From Rhizobium indicum (GTDB lineage Bacteria > Pseudomonadota > Alphaproteobacteria > Rhizobiales > Rhizobiaceae), in assembly GCF_005862305.2 (NCBI RefSeq), contig NZ_CP054022.1, forward strand, positions 992,001 to 1,056,000: 64,000 bases of DNA. Direction: 5' to 3'. The translations under genes and the position numbers were made by a program. This document shows, in pieces, positions 25,530 through 33,704 of the stretch (position 1 is the stretch's first letter; every line of letters starts with the position of its first letter). Under the pieces are notes generated by a model. It had not been told where the DNA came from. It saw only the letters and a program-made list of their open reading frames with translations, and did no database searches.

Positions 25530-25997
25530 TTAGGCAACTTTCCTCGCCATCCCGACCGAGCGCGGCGCGGTTTCGGCGAAACCGAACTGCTTGTAGAGGC
25601 GGTTTGCCGGCACGTCGGCGATCAGACTGACATAGGCGGTCTTCGGCAACTGCTTCTCGATATAGTCCGTCAGCGCGGCCATGATCACCTCGCCGAGCCC
25701 CCTGCCCTGGTGCTCAGGCATGATCCCGATGTCAGTGATTTGAAAGAAACAGCCTCCGTCGCCGATGATGCGCCCCATGCCGACGACCGCGTCGCCATGC
25801 ATCAAGCAGACGCCAAAGATCGAGTTGGGCAAGCCCTTTTCGGCCGCCTCTCTCGAAAAAGCACTGAGGCCTGACGCCTGCCGTATGCGCAGATAATCGT
25901 CGGTACCTGGGACATGGGGCTCAATGCGGTAGTCGTCGTGCTGGGCCAATGCGATGCCTTCTTTCCTGACAAGTATCCTAAAGTCTCCGTCCGCCAT
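25530..25997 (-). CDS. GNAT-family N-acetyltransferase
   Basis: A protein of about 155 residues that would transfer an acetyl group from acetyl-CoA to an amine. The GNAT core is clear: ITDIGIMPEHQGRGLGEVIM (acetyl-CoA pyrophosphate loop Q-x-x-G-x-G) and the C-terminal ADVPANRLYKQFGFAETAPR. The start at 25997 (MADGDFRILVRKEG) is a choice among several in-frame codons. The longer upstream extension does not look coding. Substrate unknown. No operon partner. Confidence 0.8.
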   Translation of the reverse strand: MADGDFRILVRKEGIALAQHDDYRIEPHVPGTDDYLRIRQASGLSAFSREAAEKGLPNSIFGVCLMHGDAVVGMGRIIGDGGCFFQITDIGIMPEHQGRGLGEVIMAALTDYIEKQLPKTAYVSLIADVPANRLYKQFGFAETAPRSVGMARKVA

Positions 25998-26088
25998 TAT
26001 CGCGTCCCCCGCGGTTGATAGGCAATCACAGGCGATGTAAAAAGCAGTCGCCACGTCAACCGCGATAAGATGCAAGAGGAACAGTCTC

Positions 26089-26238
26089 ACGCCCGAAAAC
26101 GGTGGGCAGGACATCTTCGTTCATGTGTCCTCGTTGCAGCGCGGCGGCTCGCTCAGAGAAGGTGACAAAGTCAGCTTCGAGGTGGGTCAGGACCGCAAGA
26201 CAGGGAAGTCGAAGGCAGAGAACGTCAGCGTACTTTAA
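26089..26238 (+). pseudogene. Cold shock protein (CspA family) C-terminal remnant
   Basis: The frame reads TPENGGQDIFVHVSSLQRGG, SLREGDKVSFEVGQDRKTGK, SKAENVSVL and stop. RNP-2 (DIFVHV) and the SGKSxAxNV tail of cold shock proteins are intact. The first ~18 residues with RNP-1 (KGFGFI) are replaced by unrelated sequence, so the gene lacks a start. Confidence 0.8.
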
Positions 26239-26672
26239 TTCGACAGGTCTCTTTGACGCAAGTTGGAGATACGCGAAGCGGCCATCGTCGCCGGCGACGT
26301 TAAGTCGGAGGCATATGCCCTTGGCATTGGCAACGCGGTATGGTGGGCCGACAATCACCGGCCAGCAAGAGATGCTCGCTGGCCGTGCTGACTGATGCTG
26401 CACGTACGGCCTTGCCGCGGCCGACGGATGAGCATCGGTCGCCTCACGACCAGCGCCGAGGCAGCGGCGATCTCTGTTTCTGCCTGGATCTCCCACCCTT
26501 TTCCCCGCCAGCTTCTGCATCAGTGCTCACATCTCACGTTCTCGTAACGAACCGGCCGGGTCGATGCCGTGCGGCTCCCACAAGATGCTCTGCGCGGCTC
26601 GACGGGCTCTTTGCTCGCCAGTCGATGGAGCGCGCCAGTCCGCTCCAAACCGCCATCACTGCCATCGAGACG
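26239..26672. other. Gap, no gene seen
   Basis: Between the cold shock remnant and two tiny minus-strand membrane-protein ORFs. No recognisable content. Confidence 0.4.
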
Positions 26673-26822
26673 TCATAAGCCAAAGCATCGTAAGGAAAGA
26701 AGCTCGTCGATCGATAATTGTCTTCCGAACACGTAGTAGCGCCAGACCGGCGCTGTCGCGACGACCAGCCCAAGAGCGAAAGCTCCCCAAGTCGCAGCAT
26801 TCAGCACCCCGCTCAAGTTCAT
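26673..26822 (-). CDS. Small membrane protein (49 aa), tentative
   Basis: MNLSGVLNAATWGAFALGLV, then VATAPVWRYYVFGRQLSIDE and LLSLRCFGL. One hydrophobic span near residues 8-28. AAGG directly abuts the ATG. It starts 14 bases after a 25-codon membrane ORF on the same strand, so the two may be co-translated. Unknown family. Confidence 0.4.
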   Translation of the reverse strand: MNLSGVLNAATWGAFALGLVVATAPVWRYYVFGRQLSIDELLSLRCFGL

Positions 26823-26836
26823 CCTTCGGTGTGATT

Positions 26837-26914
26837 TCAAGAGCGCCTCCCGGCGACCCAACCGAGGGCGACCATCGCCGCTCCCCAGATCAAAAAACCG
26901 ATATCCCAGAACAT
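26837..26914 (-). CDS. Tiny membrane protein (25 aa), tentative
   Basis: MFWDIGFLIWGAAMVALGWV, then AGRRS. It is almost entirely one transmembrane helix with a positive tail, a design seen in small stress-response membrane peptides. The ribosome binding site is weak. Confidence 0.35.
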   Translation of the reverse strand: MFWDIGFLIWGAAMVALGWVAGRRS

Positions 26915-26997
26915 CCACGACGACCGCTCGACTGTTTCGTTGACATGGTGAAGGCCAAGAACCTGATGGTCGACGACGCCCTCTACCAAGTTGCGAA

Positions 26998-27120
26998 GAG
27001 ATGAGGCCGGCGTCCAGTGCCGGCGACCCCTTGAACTCTTCCATTATCTCTTCACCCTCGGCGATGATGCCCTGGATTGCTTCACAGGTTTTACCGCGTG
27101 CCGGTTTGGCGAGAAGTTTT
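26998..27120 (-). pseudogene. DUF892 gene fragment (paralogue of 8160-8666)
   Basis: In the minus direction it reads LAKPARGKTCEAIQGIIAEG, EEIMEEFKGSPALDAGLISS, almost identical to residues ~65-105 of the intact DUF892 protein. Both ends break abruptly. It is a relic of a duplicated or exchanged copy. Confidence 0.8.
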
Positions 27121-27237
27121 TTTGTCGGAGCGAACTTGTATCTAGCCGCGAAGCCGGATCATTGAGCGGTCGGCGCCGCTCAACGACATGCGAAGCAGGC
27201 CGTTATGCGGCGCCGGCTCGTCTGAGAGGAAATTCGA

Positions 27238-27498
27238 CTACTTGTTTTCGGAAGCAAGTTCGCCGGGACTGAAGCTTCCAGGCTCGCCGTCTTCCCCCGT
27301 CACTGCCTCCGAAGTCGTTCCTCCGCCGTCCGGAATAGTGGTTGCGCTGTGATGAGCAGGAGACCACGTCTGCGGAAGCTCGCCGTCTCCTGCTTGTTCG
27401 CGCTCGGCTTGCAGCCAGTGTCGCTCGTGCTCGCCCTCGGGCCTGCCCTCCGCTTCCCATATCTCTTGCGCGCGGCGTCTGATGTATTCGATGTCCAT
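27238..27498 (-). CDS. DUF2934 protein
   Basis: An 86-residue protein with the DUF2934 core MDIEYIRRRAQEIWEAEGRP, EGEHERHWLQAERE at its N-terminus and a disordered acidic tail. The second of three DUF2934 proteins here. The ATG at 27498 follows AAGGAGGATGCC. An EcfG-type promoter lies about 30 bases upstream. Confidence 0.78.
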   Translation of the reverse strand: MDIEYIRRRAQEIWEAEGRPEGEHERHWLQAEREQAGDGELPQTWSPAHHSATTIPDGGGTTSEAVTGEDGEPGSFSPGELASENK

Positions 27499-27526
27499 GG
27501 CATCCTCCTTGGTGACAATGTCCTCG

Positions 27527-27551
27527 AACCCGATCGAGAGCGTCTTGTTCC
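27527..27551 (-). promoter_or_regulatory. EcfG-type promoter (DUF2934 gene)
   Basis: On the minus strand: GGAAC (27551-27547), 16 bases, GGTT (27530-27527). Confidence 0.6.
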
Positions 27552-27671
27552 ATCCCCCGCGTAGATGTTCGTGACGGGGCCGTTCATGCTAACATGCCTC
27601 CCCCTCGCCCCTTAAATGGCTCGCTTGTTGCCCACCATATTTCCAGGCAAAAACACGCCTGTAAGATGAGA

Positions 27672-27779
27672 CTAACCATGCAACCAACTAAGTACGGCCA
27701 TACCAACGGCGGCCGCGACCAGGATCGCGATCAGCAGCCCCGTCGGAAAGATACGGCCGGTTTGAGAAGTCGTCTTCGC
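27672..27779 (-). pseudogene. Small membrane-protein tail fused to trxB-like scrap
   Basis: In one frame ASAKTTSQTGRIFPTGLLIA, ILVAAAVGMAVLSWLHG and stop: a single transmembrane helix at a C-terminus. The frame is open upstream for 35 more codons but has no start codon, because it runs into the decayed thioredoxin-reductase gene. It is probably the 3' part of a small stress membrane protein joined by deletion. Confidence 0.4.
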
Positions 27780-28052
27780 TGAAGCGTCGTGATCTTGCGG
27801 CGTCGAATGGCTGCCCCGTAGAGCTGAGCCTGGGCGTTCATTCTCGCCAGCAGCTCAGTGCCGCTGATGCCGTCCGGGGAATCCGGCGTGGTTGTGCGAC
27901 ATAGGAATGCTAGAAGCCCGGCTGGAGTCGTCGTGGAAGACCGTCACGGAAAGATGGTAGCGCGCCAGGTAAATCGCCGCGGTCAGGCCAGCCGGACCAC
28001 CCCCGATGACAATGCAGTCGTTCACTTTCTCTTCAAATGCGTTCGTCATCAT
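27780..28052 (-). pseudogene. Thioredoxin-reductase-like N-terminal remnant
   Basis: Starts MMTNAFEEKVNDCIVIGGGP, AGLTAAIYLARYHLSVTVFH, SHNHAGFP. A one-base frameshift near 27885 leads to DGISGTELLARMNAQAQLYG-A. The FAD-binding GGGPAGLTAA and the GFPDGISG motif are diagnostic of TrxB-like flavoproteins. The NADPH domain and redox-active CxxC are absent. An EcfG-type promoter remains upstream. Confidence 0.8.
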
Positions 28053-28107
28053 GCCATTCCGTATCCTGTTGGCCCCAACCGGGATTGCACCAGTGTGGGC
28101 GACGGCA

Positions 28108-28132
28108 AACCTCGGCAAACGGCAATGGTTCC
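28108..28132 (-). promoter_or_regulatory. EcfG-type promoter (trxB-like remnant)
   Basis: On the minus strand: GGAAC (28132-28128), 16 bases, GGTT (28111-28108), about 55 bases upstream of the broken trxB-like start. Confidence 0.55.
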
Positions 28133-28361
28133 ATTGTCCGGTAACCCAACTCACCATGTCCTTGACATCCATGCGATGCAGTCCAGAACGACCTTATCAG
28201 CTCCATCCGGTTGTTTTCACACCGAACTCGGATCGATTCCCGGCTTTAAGTATCGGCTGGAGCTATCGAGATTCCCGGGAACAAAGGGGCGGACAACAGG
28301 TTGGGCGGCAATGAACGACGCCCGATATACGTTTCACGAAACCATTGCCGAAATAGCGGCG

Positions 28362-28608
28362 CTAACTCAGCCGTGTTGTGATGAGGGAAGTACCTTCCAT
28401 TTCTCGGTCGAGCACCTCGCGAAACGGCAGGTCTGCTTCCAGTTCAGGGGACGAAACCGAAATGGCCGGTTCGAGGTGGTCGGCCATCGCCTTGATGTGA
28501 ATCGCGGCGATCTCACGTTTTTGCCGGGCCACCTCGTCGTGGCGGCCATGGCTGACTTTGAAGACAACGCGGTAATGGCGTTCTACATCGGCAAATGTTC
28601 ATCGATCG
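28362..28608 (-). pseudogene. Unknown small gene without intact start (tentative)
   Basis: A frame of good coding character: ADVERHYRVVFKVSHGRHDE, VARQKREIAAIHIKAMADHL, EPAISVSSPELEADLPFREV and on to TTRLS and stop. No start codon exists in frame. ATGAAC lies just upstream in another frame, so a single-base change near 28605 would explain it. Family not recognised. Confidence 0.35.
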
Positions 28609-28620
28609 GAACAATCACCG

Positions 28621-29040
28621 GCGAGGTACTAGCGCGGTTGGGAATGTCGCCCGAAGTGCTTCTCATCGAGATCGTCACGGGACAGTCGGATGACCTGTCG
28701 GCGTCTAACTCTCTGTCGCGGCTGGCCCTAATAGGACTGGAGGGAACCAAGGGATGGTCTCCGTTAAGGGCCGCTTCTGACATCTTGACCCTGGATGGTC
28801 TCCTGCATCCCTACTGGTGTCGGAACAGGTGTGTCGTCATCGGAGGGCCTAAATTCTCCTTGAACAGATAGCCCTCGCCTGGACCGACACGCCCCTTTTT
28901 CACTAAGGGTGATCCACGGGCCCATCTGGACATCTTCGGCAAAGGTGCCGCTATCAATCGTGATTAGACATCGGCTGCGACCTGAGCCAGGCTGTTTTTG
29001 GGAGGCGGACCATCTATTTTTCCGGAGATAGGAGGCCGAA
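28621..29040. other. Gap, no gene seen
   Basis: Open frames on both strands but none with a convincing start or known family. The ribosome binding site AGGAGGCCGAA of the next gene lies at its right edge. Confidence 0.4.
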
Positions 29041-29475
29041 ATGGAACAGTACGCATTAGACCAGTTGAAAGCCATCGCAGCGGTCAGCCCGACCTGCAAG
29101 CGCCTTGAAATAACGCGGCGCGAACGGCTTGAACGCTGGGCCGAAAGTCTCGAACGCAGCCCCAGACCGTTTCTCAAGACGCTTCACGAAACTGAATACC
29201 AGCCGATTGTAGATCGGCTTGCTCTCAGGGATGACGGCACCCCGATCTCTGTTGCATTCGCCGACCCCATTCTGCGGGCGGCAGGGATGGAAAATGAAAG
29301 CTATGGAGAAGCCAAACGGTTCTTCGAGCTCAGCGACGAGCAATTGCATGATCTTGTGTGCTTCTGCCATTTCGGTGAACGCGTCAGCGCGGCAGTCGTC
29401 GCTCGCCGCTTGCGAAAGATGGCAGGTTGCAAACCAAGCGGGTTTTTCGCTGAGCTTCGTGCGTGGTTTGCCTGA
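29041..29475 (+). CDS. Hypothetical protein (144 aa)
   Basis: A soluble, mostly helical protein: LERWAESLERSPRPFLKTLH, LRDDGTPISVAFADPILRAA, FFELSDEQLHDLVCFCHFGE, VVARRLRKMAGCKPSGFFAE. Start strongly supported by GATAGGAGGCCGAA. It looks intact and expressed. I know no function; similar hypothetical proteins occur in rhizobia. Confidence 0.65.
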   Translation: MEQYALDQLKAIAAVSPTCKRLEITRRERLERWAESLERSPRPFLKTLHETEYQPIVDRLALRDDGTPISVAFADPILRAAGMENESYGEAKRFFELSDEQLHDLVCFCHFGERVSAAVVARRLRKMAGCKPSGFFAELRAWFA

Positions 29476-30082
29476 TCGAGGCTAAAGACCAAGGACCGGC
29501 GCTCCCGCTTTGGTGCATGCCGCGTGACCGGGGGCGCCGCCCGCCTTAGCGAATGCGAACAGGCTCTGGTACGGTTAGCAGCGCTACGCCAGGTCTGACG
29601 TAGTGGTTTGTGAATGCTTCGATCTGTCTTTTCCAATGACGACCAGCGAGCGGGATCGGCATCATCAGTGGTGCGGTCGAAGTTCGATGCCTCGGCGACC
29701 TCTTCCGAAGATACATCTACAGCCATACGACGTTCCAAAGCCGACGAGGCGGCGTACCTGAACTGCGGTCAGTTTGGAGATCGCTCCGGGCGGACGGAGC
29801 CACTGTCTTCGCCCGTCGTGGTGCGACGGGAATGACTGCCATGACGATTGCATGTCAGCCCGTGGAGGTTTAGCCCCGCGAAGCGAACTCTCTGATTTGC
29901 TGCCGGTGATGGCGACATCGCTCCGCGGTCCCAAGGACCGCAGCGGCTCCTCTGAGCATCCAACAGGCCAGCGTCAATGCGACGAATACCGTGTCAAGTT
30001 CATGGTGTTGATCATCCATTTCCTGTGTCTTCAGGTCTCCCCGCATTGCCCCCAGCTATTAGGAGTAGCTCGATTTGGTGAT
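29476..30082. other. Gap, no gene seen
   Basis: About 600 bases with no supported coding region. A perfect short hairpin GCGGTCC-CAA-GGACCGC lies near 29925-29941 without a T-tract. Confidence 0.4.
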
Positions 30083-30108
30083 GGAACCAAAACGGCCTGA
30101 CCGTTGTT
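30083..30108 (+). promoter_or_regulatory. EcfG-type promoter candidate (UbiA/HAD remnant)
   Basis: GGAAC (30083-30087), 17 bases, TGTT (30105-30108), about 40 bases before a TTG start. Confidence 0.4.
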
Positions 30109-30147
30109 CGGCGGGCTCCCACGATTTCAAGCAAAAAGGGAAATCCT

Positions 30148-30372
30148 TTGAGCGAACTGCACCATGAATTCAAGCTACGAAGCGATTTTCTGCCGACGAC
30201 CCGAGAGGACGAATGTATTGCACCTCGTAGTGCGACGACGCCGGTCCGGGGCGCGCCGAAACTGCAAAGGGCGCTGTCGCCGCGACCGCTGGTGGTTGAC
30301 CTTGACGGCACCTTGATTCGATCCGATCTGCTGATCGAGACCGCCTTTTCCGAAGTCAGGCGCCGACGCTGA
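30148..30372 (+). pseudogene. UbiA prenyltransferase / HAD fusion, N-terminal fragment
   Basis: The frame begins at a TTG after AAAAAGGGAAATCC. It reaches RPLVVDLDGTLIRSDLLIET-AFSEVRRRR and stops. The HAD motif DLDGT and its context are those of the soluble N-terminal domain of large rhizobial UbiA-family proteins (about 490 aa). Only the first HAD motif remains; the rest of the phosphatase domain and all membrane helices are gone. Confidence 0.7.
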
Positions 30373-30867
30373 CGATCTCTGGACTACTGCTCCGAACTTG
30401 GCAGGCCAGGAGGATCCGCCATCTCTTGCTCATGCCGACTAATGCACCGAACGACTGAGAACCGGATGCGGATAACGGCTGGAGTGCGATATCATCGCAC
30501 AAGGTGCGGCAGTGCCCGCTCGCCTTCTCGGGCTTATCGCGAGCGGGGTCATCAGGTACCAATAATGCCGAGAGTATCCTCGTCTAGCCCTGGCGCTACC
30601 GAACCCGCGAAGGGTCGATTTTCCTATCGAGTTGAGTGAAGCGCATGTCGGAGGGCATCCGTTCGGCGGAGCCGGCCCCGAGACAAGCTGCCGGAAGGCC
30701 TCAAGCGCGGCGACAGTACGGACCAAGGTAGCGCACTGCCCTAATCCGTCGCGGATCGGCGTGGCAGCGATCCCGCCTGCTGTCGGAAAGTGCCACCGGA
30801 TGCTCTGGAAGAAAGGGCCGGGCAGAGCCCGGCCCCTGAGATCGGGCCATACGCAGACTGAGGCTAA
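30373..30867. other. Gap, no gene seen
   Basis: From the break in the UbiA/HAD fragment to the 3' end of the KGG gene. A GC-rich inverted repeat near 30815-30845 (GCCGGGC...GCCCGGC) may serve as terminator for the KGG gene. Confidence 0.4.
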
Positions 30868-31062
30868 TTAGCGCTTGCCGCCACTGGAGTTTTCGCCGCC
30901 CTTTTTGCCTGCTTCGGAAGCGCGCTCCGGATCGTTCTTGAAGTTGCCGCCGGATGCCTGACCGCCTTTGCTGGCGATGTCCTTCTGCTTTTCATCATCC
31001 ATCGATGCGAAGCCGCGCTTGGACGTATCACCGGCGGACTGGTTTTCACTTTGGTTTGCCAT
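30868..31062 (-). CDS. KGG-motif stress-induced protein
   Basis: A 64-residue hydrophilic, disordered protein with repeats of the KGG type (ASMDDEKQKDIASKGGQASG, ASEAGKKGGENSSGGKR), as in GsiB/YciG-like stress proteins. It probably protects against desiccation or osmotic stress. ATG at 31062 follows AAGGAGTAGGTG. A slightly imperfect stress promoter (GGAAAC, GGTT; 31126-31101 on the minus strand) lies upstream, with one extra base in the -35. Confidence 0.85.
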   Translation of the reverse strand: MANQSENQSAGDTSKRGFASMDDEKQKDIASKGGQASGGNFKNDPERASEAGKKGGENSSGGKR

Positions 31063-31209
31063 CACCTACTCCTTACTCAGGGATCATTCCCTGGTAAGCG
31101 AACCTCAGATACCCAATAAGGTTTCCTGTTGGTCTTACACCGTACAGTCGATGGCACGCCTTCAGCCGAGGGTGCTCCGAGCCGCCGACGAGTGATCGAG
31201 CAGCGTCCC

Positions 31210-31746
31210 TCAGGCGATAAGCCCCAATAACTCCAACTGCGATGCGGGTTTTGAGATAAAGGAGACGCCCGTTTCGAGGTCGTCATGAGATAGCGCGATA
31301 AGGCCGGAAGTGACAATTACCTTGGTGGACGGCCAATCAGCCCTGACTCTCCTGACAAGCCCCAGGCCATCCATGGAACCTGGCATATCGATGTCGGTGA
31401 ACAAAGTGTCGACGTTGTTCCGTCTGAGGAAGACCATAGCCTCGTCCGCGTTCGCAGCCTCGAGGACACGGTGCCCAGCCCGCTCGAGAAAATCGACCGT
31501 ATCGTAGCGGAGTATCGGTTCGTCCTCAACGACCAGAACGTTTGAACTGCGTTGGGCCTGCGATGGGTCGGCCCTCGTGCGGTTGATGACTTCCTGGCCA
31601 TCGGAAGACGCCTTGGTCTCCTCCAGGAGGCGCCGCTCCAGCACGGCCTGCTGCAAATGCATTTCATCTGCCCCGAACGGGCGGCCCGCCAGTTCCCACA
31701 AGGCATAAGCCCGTGTTGCTATCCATTCGTCAGCGTTGCCGGTCAT
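31210..31746 (-). CDS. DUF2934-receiver fusion protein
   Basis: A 178-residue protein. Residues 1-40 are a DUF2934 module (EWIATRAYALWELAGRPFGA, DEMHLQQAVLER). A linker follows, then a receiver domain (NVLVVEDEPILRYDTVDFLE, phospho-acceptor TLFTDIDMPG, VIVTSGL, FISKPAS). The combination suggests that DUF2934 is a signalling or protein-contact module in stress phosphorelays. The start at 31746 matches the DUF2934 boundary and follows AGGGACG. A full-consensus EcfG promoter (CGTT, N17) lies about 90 bases upstream. Confidence 0.82.
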   Translation of the reverse strand: MTGNADEWIATRAYALWELAGRPFGADEMHLQQAVLERRLLEETKASSDGQEVINRTRADPSQAQRSSNVLVVEDEPILRYDTVDFLERAGHRVLEAANADEAMVFLRRNNVDTLFTDIDMPGSMDGLGLVRRVRADWPSTKVIVTSGLIALSHDDLETGVSFISKPASQLELLGLIA

Positions 31747-31837
31747 CGTCCCTAGTCCTCTAATAACAATGTTTTCAGCGAGACTTGAATTGCGAAAACA
31801 CATGCCGGTTTCTCCTGTCTCGCCGCGGCCCGCACCA

Positions 31838-31863
31838 AACGTCGAAAGACTTAAACGGGTTCC
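31838..31863 (-). promoter_or_regulatory. EcfG-type promoter, full consensus (DUF2934-receiver)
   Basis: On the minus strand: GGAAC (31863-31859), 17 bases, CGTT (31841-31838). The best match in the window. Confidence 0.7.
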
Positions 31864-32214
31864 TCGCATGCCAACGATTTTGAGCGGTTCGACAGCAACC
31901 GAACTTCGACGGCGGTGGCCCCTGAGCTGGCGAATGAAAACTCGGCACGCGGCTCGACGTCTCTCGCTATGTCGCTCAAGGCTCTTTTTGCAGAGGAATT
32001 AGGGGGAGCTGGTGCGAGATTTTTTTCGGCGGCCGCGGTTGTGTCCGAATTGTTTGGCGATCTCCTTCCACCCAACCTCGCCGGCGCGGCCGGCGCCGGA
32101 AAGGAACGGCTCAGCGGCTCGAAGTCGTCTAGCGATCGCGTCTTTGTCATGAAGTATTCCTAACATCGACGTTCGAAATCCCGTTCCGGCAACCCGTGAG
32201 TCCTTCGCCGCGAC
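31864..32214. other. Gap, no gene seen
   Basis: Both strands are open in places; none of the frames is recognisable. A minus-strand frame ends in a lysine-rich FGHNRGRRKKSRTSS that could be coding, but I cannot support it. Confidence 0.35.
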
Positions 32215-32465
32215 AAACGTCTGTTCTCCGACATGGTTTAACATGACGAAACCCTGATCCGCAAATGGAACGACCATCCACCCTGACGACGAGGTCTGGC
32301 GTCTGGGAGACTTCATGTCGGCAAGAGGTGGCGATTGCGCCTTGCGAGCTTGAACGGTCGGAAGCACCTGATCGTGGGCAGCCACGACCCGACGACGACT
32401 ACGGGTTCGCCGGAATGGGAGAGCGTGCAGCATTACGCCGAACTCTCGCATGAAGGACGTCATCT
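32215..32465 (+). pseudogene. Metallophosphoesterase remnant
   Basis: Pieces in three frames: DETLIRKWNDHPP, then DDEVWRLGDFMSARGG, then SLNGRKHLIVGSHDPTTTTG, SPEWESVQHYAELSHEGRHL. They follow the order of small calcineurin-type phosphoesterases (...WNxxVxxxDxVxHLGDF...LxGRKHLIxGNxD...). The metal-binding GDF and the N/D motif (GSHD for GNND) are degraded. The C-terminal HGHxH is absent. Confidence 0.65.
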
Positions 32466-32812
32466 CCTTCGACAAATCGTAGTGTCGATCGCGTTTGGTG
32501 AAGGCAGCCTGAACATCGTCGATCAAGATGCGATTAGGCGTTCCAGGAAGCTGTCCCAGGCCGGCTGAGCGACCGCGTATAAGTCGACGATCGTCTCCTG
32601 GTACGCGGTGTGCGGGGGGAAAGATAGCAACGCCGATGTCCGGGCGCTTCTCGTTGCGCTGAAGGGGCTGAAGGGGCTGCGGGCGGGTCTATCCCGCCAA
32701 ACTTTCCGATGGCGGGTCTGATCGGGTGCTGAGAATTCGAGGCGCTCCCCAGCGCAATGGCGAAATCATCGGACCGCCGTAATGCACCGACGCATCAGCG
32801 CTTTTGATAGGG
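32466..32812. other. Gap, no gene seen
   Basis: Between the phosphoesterase remnant and the 3' end of a receiver gene. It has a short direct duplication GCTGAAGGGGCTGAAGGGGCT at about 32661-32682. Confidence 0.4.
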
Positions 32813-33187
32813 TTACCGTTCGAAACCGGTAAGCGTCGCCAACAAGGCCATATAGTCGATCGGCTTTTCGAGAACAGGAACGCCGGGATATCTCGCTTCT
32901 AGCTCGCCGCGATCGTAACCGGTGACAAACAGAAACGGTTTGCCTTTCAACTGCAGGGCATTCGCAAGAGAAAAACACCGGCCATCCTGCAATGTTACAT
33001 CGAGGATGGCCCAATCAAGCTGAACGGATTTGCGCACCAGATCAATGGCATCAACCACATTGGACACCGGTCCGATAACATCGGCGCCAGCGCGCTCCAA
33101 GAAGTCGGCAAGGTCAAATGCCGCAAAGTAGTCGTCTTCGGCAACAAGGATTTTCCGAGCAAACAGCGGGTCAACGTTAGGTTCCAT
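32813..33187 (-). CDS. Single-domain response regulator
   Basis: A 124-residue receiver: KILVAEDDYFAAFDLADFLE, phospho-acceptor in WAILDVTLQDGR, FLFVTGYDRGEL, and conserved Lys in VLEKPIDY. No output domain. ATG at 33187 follows AGGAGACGTG; an upstream in-frame extension lacks such a site. No kinase is adjacent. Confidence 0.82.
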   Translation of the reverse strand: MEPNVDPLFARKILVAEDDYFAAFDLADFLERAGADVIGPVSNVVDAIDLVRKSVQLDWAILDVTLQDGRCFSLANALQLKGKPFLFVTGYDRGELEARYPGVPVLEKPIDYMALLATLTGFER

Positions 33188-33455
33188 CACGTCTCCTGTG
33201 AGCGGCCGGAAGGTGCGACGCGATACGACGGGCTCCATGGACGTCTCCCTTCAGGATGGCACATCGAACAGTTGTGAGGTAGAGCTTCCACTTTCTGGTT
33301 TACCTCTGTGGTCGTGCTCAACAGCCTGTTCGTAGAGACCCAAGGTGGACGCCGGCTGACAAAGTGCGGGCGCAATCGCAGTCGATTGGCCGTCGAAGCC
33401 GCAGTCGTTGCGGCGTACGACCTTGAGGAAGAGCAGTCCGAAGTCACGGGGCGCA
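33188..33455. other. Upstream region of the receiver gene, nothing recognised
   Basis: No GGAAC-type promoter and no supported ORF seen. Confidence 0.35.
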
Positions 33456-33653
33456 TCAGTTATCGCTGTCTTCATCGGAATGAAGCTTTGTCACGAAAGT
33501 GCCAGCGCGGCCTTTGGAGACCACGACATCACCCTGGACGCCCTCTCGACTCATATCGACGTTTTTGAGATCAAGAGACTGCTCTCTGGATCCGCGCTTC
33601 ACGATCGCCGGATTGGGACGGGATGGTTTCAATATGGGACCTTCATTCGACAT
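33456..33653 (-). CDS. Hypothetical small protein (65 aa)
   Basis: MSNEGPILKPSRPNPAIVKR, then a hydrophilic middle, then DVVVSKGRAGTFVTKLHSDE and DSDN. Family not recognised. The gene is supported by GGGAGAACGAGA before the ATG and by a GGAAC-N16-GGTT promoter 26-51 bases upstream, so it probably belongs to the stress set. Confidence 0.55.
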   Translation of the reverse strand: MSNEGPILKPSRPNPAIVKRGSREQSLDLKNVDMSREGVQGDVVVSKGRAGTFVTKLHSDEDSDN

Positions 33654-33679
33654 TCTCGTTCTCCCTGTTGCGGGCACCT

Positions 33680-33704
33680 AACCGGCAAAGACTACGCAAG
33701 TTCC
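33680..33704 (-). promoter_or_regulatory. EcfG-type promoter (65-aa protein)
   Basis: On the minus strand: GGAAC (33704-33700), 16 bases, GGTT (33683-33680). Confidence 0.6.

Noticed and set aside
27858..28871. 337-codon plus-strand frame
   Set aside because: It crosses the trxB-like relic and its promoter on the opposite strand, has no ribosome binding site and no family likeness.
29924..29941. Perfect 7-bp hairpin GCGGTCC-CAA-GGACCGC as terminator
   Set aside because: No T-tract on either side and no gene ends nearby.
30815..30845. GC-rich inverted repeat as a functional RNA
   Set aside because: Short and without covarying context; at most a terminator for the KGG gene.
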